Shown piece after piece: positions 26,655 through 32,061 of a stretch of DNA of 32,061 bases (position 1 is the first letter of the stretch; every line of letters begins with the position of its first letter). This DNA comes from Syntrophobacteraceae bacterium (GTDB taxonomy: Bacteria; Desulfobacterota; Syntrophobacteria; Syntrophobacterales; Syntrophobacteraceae). Below the pieces are notes generated by a model that saw nothing but the letters and a program-made list of their open reading frames with translations, made no database searches and was not told where the DNA came from. Position numbers and translations under genes: made by a program. The DNA is taken from contig JARLHO010000099.1 of the NCBI GenBank assembly GCA_031292215.1, positions 1 to 32,061 on the forward strand, given 5' to 3'.

Positions 26655-27989
26655 ATGATGGAAGGTTGGGAGAACATGTCCTCGAGCCAGAGGCAGGATG
26701 CGTTACTGGCAAAATGGGTGTCCGGAGAAGGAATAGAGTTTGCCGACGATCAAGTGAAGGCTGCTTACCAATACCGGGCCGGATTGATACGGGATGCCGC
26801 AACGCTAAAAAATACCCCGGAGAGGGCGCCGATCGTCATTTTGGGCACATTTGCCCCCACCATGCTCTACGGCTGTTCGGCCAAAAAGGCCATGTACGAC
26901 CCGGAGGCGCTGGGCAAGGTTTGGGTCGATTTCGCAAAGGACTACGATGCCGACGCATCGGGTAATCCCGCCCTGGTGATGAACGGCCCCCCGCTTGAGG
27001 TGCTCGACTACAATCTCTATAAGTGGCCGGGGCACGGGCTAAAGGAAGAGCAGGGTTACCAGTTTCTGGAAAGGCCCTACATGAAGGCCGAAGACTATGA
27101 CCACTTTATAGCCGATCCGACCGACTACTGGTTTCGTGTCTGGTTGCCTCGCACCCATGGCGCCCTGGAGGGTTTGGGCTATTTGCCTCCGGTCTACGGC
27201 ACCATGGAACTTCCCGCCGCCGGGCCCTGGCTTGCCACCCTCGGCGCTCCTCCCGTCCAGGCGGCCTTGAAGGCCCTCATGGAGGCGGGAGCTGCGGCCT
27301 TCGATTGGATAGGGAAACTCCTCCCCTATATGGGAAGGATTTTGAGTTCAGGCTATCCGATGTATGCCGGAGGCTTTGCCAAAGCCCCGTTCGACGTTTT
27401 GGGCGATTCGTTCCGAGGGACCGGCGAGTTGATGATGGACCTCTACCGCAGGCCTCAAAAGGTGCTCGAAGCCGTCGAAAGGATCGTGCCGCTCATGGTG
27501 GGGCTTGGTTCGAGTATGGCTCTGGCCAACGGAAACCCCCTGGTCTTTATCCCGCTCCATAAGGGCGCCGATGGATTTATGTCCAACCCGCAGTTTGAAA
27601 AATTCTACTGGCCCACACTGAGGAAGGTGATCGTGGGTTTGGCCGAAAAGGGCTGTGTTCCGCTCTGTTTTGTCGAGGGAGCCTATAACCAGCGTCTCGA
27701 ATTTTTGGCGGACCTTCCCACGGGCGAGTGTATCTTTATCTTTGACCGGACCGATATGGCGGAAGCCCGGCGGGTATTGGGCGGAAAATCCTGTATCGGT
27801 GGCGGGTTCCCGGTGTCCCTCATTATGACCGGGACCCCCAAGGATGTGGAAGAGGAGACAAAGAGGCTGTTGGATAAAGCGGCAGGCGACGGTGGATACA
27901 TCCTCAGTATCGGGTGCGCAATGGATGAAGCCCGGGAAGACACCCTCAGGGCTTTTATTGAAGCCGGCAAAAAATATGGCAAATATTAG
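26655..27989 (+). CDS. UroD-like methyltransferase (MtaA/MtvB-like)
   Basis: The 444-residue protein belongs to the uroporphyrinogen-decarboxylase-fold family, which includes methanol/methylamine and O-demethylase methyltransferases. Seen features: an N-terminal helical part of about 55 residues, GTFAPTMLYGC, then PLHKGADGFMSNPQFEKFYWPTL cut here as HKGADGFM and FYWPTLRKV, CFVEGAYNQRLEFL, and GCAMDEARED near the end. True heme-pathway UroD is unlikely: the gene sits between a folate-type methyltransferase and a corrinoid protein. By analogy with three-component O-demethylases it would methylate or demethylate the corrinoid partner from an unknown donor. ATG 26655 has AGGAGAGGA upstream; the next codon is also ATG. 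Confidence 0.82.
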   Translation: MMEGWENMSSSQRQDALLAKWVSGEGIEFADDQVKAAYQYRAGLIRDAATLKNTPERAPIVILGTFAPTMLYGCSAKKAMYDPEALGKVWVDFAKDYDADASGNPALVMNGPPLEVLDYNLYKWPGHGLKEEQGYQFLERPYMKAEDYDHFIADPTDYWFRVWLPRTHGALEGLGYLPPVYGTMELPAAGPWLATLGAPPVQAALKALMEAGAAAFDWIGKLLPYMGRILSSGYPMYAGGFAKAPFDVLGDSFRGTGELMMDLYRRPQKVLEAVERIVPLMVGLGSSMALANGNPLVFIPLHKGADGFMSNPQFEKFYWPTLRKVIVGLAEKGCVPLCFVEGAYNQRLEFLADLPTGECIFIFDRTDMAEARRVLGGKSCIGGGFPVSLIMTGTPKDVEEETKRLLDKAAGDGGYILSIGCAMDEAREDTLRAFIEAGKKYGKY

Positions 27990-28002
27990 GGAGGGACAAC
28001 CC

Positions 28003-28635
28003 ATGCAAGACCTCGTAAACGCAGTAGTGGAAATGATGGAGGATGACGCCCTGGCTCTTGCGAAAAAATATCTCGAGGCGGGTGCGGATCCGTTGCAAGT
28101 TGTCGAGGCATACAAGGATGCTTTGAAAATAATCGGTCAGCGTTTTGAGCAGGGAACCTACTTCGTCCCGGAGCTGATCCTTGCGGGCGAAATGATGAAT
28201 GGGGCGTCGAGTCTCATAAAGCCTTACCTTTCCCACGAGCAGGGAAAGGGCGACGGTAAGATCGGAAGATTTCTCTTGGGCACCGTGGAAGGAGACATCC
28301 ACGATATAGGAAAGGGCATGGCGGCCATGCTCATGGATATTAACGGCTTTGAGGTAAAAGACCTCGGAGTGGATGTTTCCGCGAAACGTTTCATTGAGGA
28401 GGCCAAAAAGTTTCAACCTCATATAATCGGCCTTAGCGGTCTTTTGACCCTGTCCTACGATTCGATGAAGCAGGTGGTGCAGGCCCTAAATGATGCGGGG
28501 ATGCGGGACAAGGTCAAGGTGATAATCGGCGGGGGCCAGATGGACGATCACGCCTGCCAGTATGTGGGCGCCGATGCCTGGGTGATCGATGCGGTGGCTG
28601 GTGTCAGGTATGCTCTCGAATGGATGGAAAAATAA
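28003..28635 (+). CDS. Corrinoid (B12-binding) methyl carrier protein, first copy
   Basis: The 210-residue protein is the cobalamin-carrying shuttle of a methyltransferase system. It has the N-terminal helical cap (ALALAKKYLEAGADP, about 16-30, and FVPELILAGEMM) followed by a Rossmann-like B12 domain with DIHDIG at 98-103 (H100 as lower cobalt ligand), GVDVSAKRF, SGLLTLSYDSM and the terminal GGGQ. The ATG at 28003 has AGGGAGGGA upstream; an earlier in-frame ATG overlaps the previous gene. It lies just after the UroD-like gene and directly abuts the regulator gene. Confidence 0.93.
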   Translation: MQDLVNAVVEMMEDDALALAKKYLEAGADPLQVVEAYKDALKIIGQRFEQGTYFVPELILAGEMMNGASSLIKPYLSHEQGKGDGKIGRFLLGTVEGDIHDIGKGMAAMLMDINGFEVKDLGVDVSAKRFIEEAKKFQPHIIGLSGLLTLSYDSMKQVVQALNDAGMRDKVKVIIGGGQMDDHACQYVGADAWVIDAVAGVRYALEWMEK

Positions 28636-29379
28636 TTGTCCGAGCGGATCGACAAAGACCGTTTCGAACCGGCATATGCTCAACTGGCCGCGATTCTTCG
28701 TCGGCAAATAGCCGGGGGGATCTACCCGCCTGGCGGGAAAATCCCCTCGGAGTCCTCGATCGGCAAGGAGTACGGGCTTTCTGTAATGACCGTACGGCAA
28801 GCCATCGGGGTGCTTACGCAGCAGGGGCTGGTCGAGCGGGTTCAGGGGTGCGGGACATTTGTCAAATCCGTTAGCCTCACCGGCTCTCGATTTGGCCTGG
28901 AGAGCATCGAGGATATCTTTCAGGACCCCGGGCGCACCAGGGTCAAGGTGCTCCGGATGAGCCCCGGGAGGGCGGATGCTAAAACCGCTGAAAAGCTCGA
29001 GCTGGCCGAAGGCGCAAGGGTGATCCTGATCCGACGTCTTTTGCTGCGGGAGAACCTGCCCGCCATGTGCCACGAAGGGCGCATCCGGTGCGATTTTACA
29101 CGTCCGCTCGTGGAAGCCGAGTTGGAAGTGGGGCCTCTGTCCGATCTTTTTCGAGGAAACGGCGGCGGGGTGGCGAAAAAATGCGCCTTAACGATCCTTC
29201 CGACTGTTTTTGACAGCGAACAGGCCCGCCTGCTAAACCAGCCGGAGGGCGGGCCGGCTTTTCGGCTGGAATATCTGGTCTACGACTTCGACGATATCCC
29301 CTTCGGTTGGGGGTGGTTTACGGCTGCGCCGGAAACCCTTGTGTTAAAGACAAAACTTGGCTTGTGGGATGAATCTTAG
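28636..29379 (+). CDS. GntR/HutC-family transcription regulator with UTRA domain
   Basis: The 247-residue protein has an N-terminal winged helix-turn-helix (AYAQLAAILRRQIAGG, GKIPSESSIGKEYGLS, TVRQAIGVLTQQGLV, GCGTFV, about residues 13-76) followed by a UTRA ligand-binding domain (about 95-240). Such proteins are usually repressors relieved by a small molecule related to the pathway. The start is a TTG placed immediately after the stop of the corrinoid gene; there is no ATG in the frame before the DNA-binding helices. Being embedded between two corrinoid genes suggests that it controls this operon; no operator was identified. Confidence 0.9.
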   Translation: MSERIDKDRFEPAYAQLAAILRRQIAGGIYPPGGKIPSESSIGKEYGLSVMTVRQAIGVLTQQGLVERVQGCGTFVKSVSLTGSRFGLESIEDIFQDPGRTRVKVLRMSPGRADAKTAEKLELAEGARVILIRRLLLRENLPAMCHEGRIRCDFTRPLVEAELEVGPLSDLFRGNGGGVAKKCALTILPTVFDSEQARLLNQPEGGPAFRLEYLVYDFDDIPFGWGWFTAAPETLVLKTKLGLWDES

Positions 29380-29396
29380 AGCGCGGAGCGATCCTC

Positions 29397-30074
29397 GTGC
29401 CGGAAAAGACTAGTAACTCGAAAGCCCTTGAGACAGGGGAACTGGCCGCCCTGGTGGCTGAGCTGCGGGAAGATGAGGCTTTGCTCTACATCGAGGGCAG
29501 GCTTGCTGCGGGGGAGTCTCCCGCCGAACTTTTGCGCGCCTGCCGGCAAGGGATGCAAATGGTTGGCTCGATGCACGAGCAGGGCCGGTATTACATATCT
29601 GGACTGATCATGGCCGGCGAGATAATGCGCCTGGCAGTCGAACTGATCCGGCCGGTCATGGTCGGCAAGACTTGTGGCGGAAATTCCTGGCGGGTGCTGC
29701 TTGGGACCATTCAAGGCGACCTCCACGACATCGGGAAAAATCTTTTTCGGGACCTCCTGGAATGCCACGGTTTTACGGTCATGGATCTCGGTGTCGACGT
29801 TTCGCCCAAAGACTTTATTTCCGCCCAACTCGTGTTTAAACCCCACGTGGTAGCCGCCTCGGCCCTTGTAACCGACAGCTTCCCCCATCTTCGGGAACTG
29901 GTTCGATTATTTGATGCCGGCGGTCGGCCCGAAACCGGGCGGCGGCCTTTCATCCTGATTGGTGGTGGGCAGGTGGACGAGAGGGTGTTTACAATGAGCG
30001 GCGCGGACCAGTGGGGGGAGGACGCTTTTGCGGGAGTCAATATCTGCCGCGGCTTTATGGAGCGAAACCAATGA
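29397..30074 (+). CDS. Corrinoid (B12-binding) methyl carrier protein, second copy
   Basis: The 225-residue protein has the same two-part layout as the copy at 28003: helical cap (EALLYIEGRLAAGESP, YYISGLIMAGEIM) and B12 domain with DLHDIG at 108-113 (H110 as cobalt ligand), MDLGVDVSPKDF, ASALVTDSFPHL and GGGQVDERV. The two copies are clearly related but diverged, so they may serve different methyl donors. Start GTG at 29397 with GGAG upstream. It overlaps the next gene, tag, by ATGA. Confidence 0.9.
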   Translation: MPEKTSNSKALETGELAALVAELREDEALLYIEGRLAAGESPAELLRACRQGMQMVGSMHEQGRYYISGLIMAGEIMRLAVELIRPVMVGKTCGGNSWRVLLGTIQGDLHDIGKNLFRDLLECHGFTVMDLGVDVSPKDFISAQLVFKPHVVAASALVTDSFPHLRELVRLFDAGGRPETGRRPFILIGGGQVDERVFTMSGADQWGEDAFAGVNICRGFMERNQ

Positions 30075-30664
30075 CCCCAAGATGTCCCTGGGTGGATCTG
30101 AGCAAACCCGACTACGTGCGATACCACGACACGGAATGGGGTGTTCCTGTCCACGCGGAGCGTCTGTTGTTCGAATTTCTTATCCTGGAAGCGTTTCAAG
30201 CCGGCTTGAGCTGGTACACGATCCTCAAAAGACGACAAACCTTTCGTGCGGCCTTCGATGACTTCGATCCGGCCAAGGTTGCCCGCTATGATGAGCGAAA
30301 GGTCTTGGAGCTTCTCGGAAATCCCGGAATTATCCGAAACCGCGCAAAAGTGGCGGCGGCGGTCAACAATGCCGGGAGGTTCCTGGCGGTCCAGCAGGAG
30401 TTTGGCACATTCGATGCCTATATCTGGGGGTTTACCGATAACCGGCCGATTGTAAACGCCTTCCGCGCATTGGAGGATTTTCCGGCCAAAACTCCCCTCT
30501 CCCTGACAATATCCAAGGATTTGGCCAATAGAGGCTTTACCTTCGTTGGGCCGACGATAATCTATGCCCACATGCAAGCCACCGGAATGGTAAACGATCA
30601 TACGGTTGATTGTTATCGAAGGCAGGAGATCCTTACCTCTTACTCGAGTCCACCGCTTCCATAA
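30071..30664 (+). CDS. tag: DNA-3-methyladenine glycosylase I
   Basis: Tag removes 3-methyladenine from DNA. The 197-residue protein has the family zinc site (C5 in RCPW, H19 in YHDTEWGVP, H177 and C181 in NDHTVDC), the catalytic region LEAFQAGLSWYTILKRR with E40, and GFTFVGPTIIYAHMQATGMVNDH. The ATG at 30071 overlaps the stop of the second corrinoid gene by ATGA, so translation is coupled to the methyl-transfer operon, an unusual arrangement. The last 10 residues are non-conserved. Confidence 0.95.
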   Translation: MTPRCPWVDLSKPDYVRYHDTEWGVPVHAERLLFEFLILEAFQAGLSWYTILKRRQTFRAAFDDFDPAKVARYDERKVLELLGNPGIIRNRAKVAAAVNNAGRFLAVQQEFGTFDAYIWGFTDNRPIVNAFRALEDFPAKTPLSLTISKDLANRGFTFVGPTIIYAHMQATGMVNDHTVDCYRRQEILTSYSSPPLP

Positions 30665-30758
30665 ATTTTGATGGAACTCCATTCGATCTTTTGCATATGG
30701 AAGGAATTCCCTGGACTGAGCTCGTATTTATTCTGACGCGCAGGGCTAGGCTCAATCG

Positions 30759-30793
30759 CCCCCCTTTTTTCAAAAGGGGGTTGGGGGGATTTC
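30759..30793. repeat. Dispersed C/G-run hairpin repeat
   Basis: CCCCCTTTT (30760-30768), TTC loop, AAAAGGGGG (30772-30780), followed by TTGGGGGGATTT. This is the widespread intergenic repeat type that reads AAATCCCCCC-AACCCCC-TTTT on the other strand. It lies in the 385-bp gene-free region between tag and tRNA-Gly. It might act as a transcription end or an RNA structure, but its family is known mainly as a dispersed repeat. Confidence 0.65.
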
Positions 30794-30849
30794 GACTCGG
30801 GATAAAACTCCCTCCCTATTGTTAATCCCATGCTCTTTTAAGATGCAAG

Positions 30850-30876
30850 GATGGGTGAAACGCAGTGCAACCCATC
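30850..30876. repeat. REP-like hairpin element
   Basis: Inverted repeat GATGGGT (30850-30856) and ACCCATC (30870-30876) around a 13-nt loop GAAACGCAGTGCA. The loop and stem resemble the element at 26567-26593 (AAGCGCAGCGC loop), so the two are probably members of one dispersed family. The rest of 30665-31049 shows no gene. Confidence 0.6.
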
Positions 30877-31049
30877 GCCCTGACGCATCTCGTAGGAAAC
30901 CACAAGTTTCATTCTCGATAAAATCCCGTCCTAAAATGGGGCGGCGCGCTCTTGTGGCCCTGAGCTTGTATCACGTGTCCGGCATGCTGCAGAATTAGAT
31001 GCGGGTATGGTTTGGGGGGAGTATGTAAGTGATGCTTCGATAGGTAAGG

Positions 31050-31126
31050 TGGAGCGGGAGACGGGATTCGAACCCGCGACCCTCAGCTTGGAAGGCTGAT
31101 GCTCTAGCCAACTGAGCTACTCCCGC
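31050..31126 (-). tRNA. tRNA-Gly (anticodon UCC), CCA encoded
   Basis: On the minus strand a full cloverleaf is readable: acceptor GCGGGAG with CTCCCGC, D-arm GCTC..GAGC, anticodon stem TCAGC/GCTGA with loop CTTCCAA (anticodon TCC), T-arm GCGGG-TTCGAAT-CCCGT (one G-T pair), discriminator T, and an encoded CCA at 31050-31052. The anticodon reads GGA/GGG glycine codons. It is convergent with the tag side and downstream of pyrR on the same strand. No integrase or attachment-site duplication is seen nearby. Confidence 0.97.
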
Positions 31127-31212
31127 TCAAAGGAAGCTTTCTAACACAAAAAACCTAAAGTTTTAAGCCCTAAATTGAGCCGGTCCAAAGATTTGTCCCG
31201 TTTGCGCCACAA

Positions 31213-31770
31213 TCACCGGGCACTTTTCCTTGGCCCTTCGACCACTACCTTGTCTACGCCGTCCTTTTCAGTTAGCAATACATTGACCTGCTCTTCGGGG
31301 CTGGTATCCAGGGCGATGCCGACAAACTGGCTGCAAATGGGCAACTCTCTATGGTCCCTGTCCACGAGCACCGCCACCTGGACCCTCATCGGGCGGCCGT
31401 AGTCGATCAGGGCGTCAAGGGCCGCGCGGACGGTCCTCCCGGTAAACAGCACATCGTCGATAAGCACGACTTCCAGGTCATCTATGCGAAACGGCAGATT
31501 GGTGCCCTGGAGCACGGGCTGAGTGTGCAGGCGGGTCCAGTCGTCTCTGTAGAGAGTAATGTCGAGCGAGCCGAGAGGCACGGGAGCACCAAGCCTTGCC
31601 GATATTATATGAGCTATCCTTTGGGCAAGAAAAACGCCGCCGGTGTGAATCCCAACCAGTGCAAGCCGGTGCGGGTCCCTGCTGGATGCGATTATATCTG
31701 CCGATAGGCGCTCCAGCGCGGCCTGAATGTCCTCGGCTTCCATTATAACGCGACCGTCGACGTATCCCAT
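31213..31770 (-). CDS. pyrR: PyrR bifunctional regulator / uracil phosphoribosyltransferase
   Basis: PyrR-type phosphoribosyltransferase that can make UMP from uracil and PRPP and in some bacteria regulates pyrimidine genes by binding mRNA. The 185-residue protein has LVGIHTGGVFLAQRI near 38-52, the SLDITLYRDD segment at 68-77, and the PRPP-binding VVLIDDVLFTGRT at 101-113, all typical of PyrR. The ATG at 31770 gives a family-like length; ribosome site is weak (AGAGGCGGG). No pyr genes lie in the window, so a regulatory role here cannot be judged; it may act alone as an enzyme. Confidence 0.93.
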   Translation of the reverse strand: MGYVDGRVIMEAEDIQAALERLSADIIASSRDPHRLALVGIHTGGVFLAQRIAHIISARLGAPVPLGSLDITLYRDDWTRLHTQPVLQGTNLPFRIDDLEVVLIDDVLFTGRTVRAALDALIDYGRPMRVQVAVLVDRDHRELPICSQFVGIALDTSPEEQVNVLLTEKDGVDKVVVEGPRKSAR

Positions 31771-31890
31771 GTCAGTGCCCGCCTCTGAAAGCGAAGATCA
31801 AAAACATTAAAGGCGCCTTCCGACGCCCTTATCAGCTTCTGGCTGCCTTGAGATCGTAAAATCCTCAGAAAGCTCTACGTAGCAATTTTT

Positions 31891-32061
31891 TCAAAATATG
31901 TCAATTGTTATGCCTCGGAACTGGATATTCGATATAGCGCTCGGCCCAAAGCGACCAAAGCAGAACAGGGTCATAAAAAAAATCAGAAAAATTGCCAAGA
32001 ACCTGCATTTCATCCACTTCACTTCGTAGCTGAGACGACCGTCAGGATTGGGGTCTGGACG
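31891..32061 (-). CDS. Possible 3' end of a gene entering from the right edge
   Basis: Reading inward on the minus strand from base 32061 there is a 57-codon open frame ending in TGA at 31891-31893. Its translation contains SYEVKWMKCRF followed by a hydrophobic stretch (LAIFLIFFMTLFCF) that could be a membrane helix. Either it is the end of a longer gene cut by the window or a small membrane peptide starting at the ATG at 32013; it may also be chance. The remaining 31771-31890 bases up to pyrR hold no visible feature. Confidence 0.25.
   Translation of the reverse strand, partial: RPDPNPDGRLSYEVKWMKCRFLAIFLIFFMTLFCFGRFGPSAISNIQFRGITIDIF

Noticed and set aside
26655-27989. Annotation as heme-pathway uroporphyrinogen decarboxylase (hemE)
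   Set aside because: The length (444 aa), the N-terminal extension and the neighbours (folate-type methyltransferase and corrinoid proteins) fit the methyltransferase branch of the family instead.
31050-31126. tRNA-Gly considered as an integration site for a mobile island
   Set aside because: No duplicated tRNA 3' end, integrase gene or transposase was seen in the window.

Overview
The window is a 32 kb bacterial chromosome segment, GC-moderate to GC-rich. It looks like an anaerobic Thermodesulfobacteriota ('Deltaproteobacteria')-type genome. That placement is an inference from [NiFe]-hydrogenase maturation genes, a corrinoid/tetrahydrofolate methyl-transfer operon, frequent GTG/TTG starts and the overall gene style; no phylogenetic marker is present to prove it.

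Layout. (1) 1-3728: a type I-E CRISPR array with 61 complete 29-bp repeats and 61 spacers, cut by the left window edge. The array is transcribed leftward from a leader at 3729-4048. (2) 4049-12845: a complete type I-E cas operon on the minus strand in the order cas3, cas8e, cse2, cas7e, cas5e, cas6e, cas1, cas2, running straight into the leader and array. (3) 13148-15431: plus-strand GT4 glycosyltransferase, diacylglycerol-kinase-like lipid kinase (ATGA overlap) and a small unknown protein. (4) 15414-18468: a compact minus-strand cassette: unknown 94-aa protein, ABC/SMC-type AAA ATPase, PIN-domain nuclease, ATP-dependent RNA ligase and possibly a 50-aa protein. Its genes are joined by 4-bp overlaps or a 1-nt gap. 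This is the best candidate for an undescribed (defence or RNA-repair) system. (5) 18744-25609: hypA-hypB-hypF-hypD-hypE plus a radical SAM gene, without hypC. (6) 25729-30664: a methyl-transfer operon: pterin-binding methyltransferase, UroD-like methyltransferase, corrinoid protein, GntR/UTRA regulator, second corrinoid protein, and the DNA repair gene tag coupled to the end. (7) 30665-32061: dispersed repeats, tRNA-Gly(UCC), pyrR, and a possible gene end at the right edge.

How the parts work together. The cas block supplies adaptation (Cas1-Cas2), crRNA processing (Cas6e), Cascade (Cas8e-Cse2-Cas7e-Cas5e-Cas6e) and Cas3 degradation. The adjacent ATPase-PIN-ligase cassette makes the left half look like a small defence island. 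The right half is metabolic: Hyp proteins build the Fe(CN)2CO/Ni centre of hydrogenases encoded elsewhere, and the corrinoid operon would move methyl groups from an unknown donor onto tetrahydrofolate, under a GntR-type regulator.
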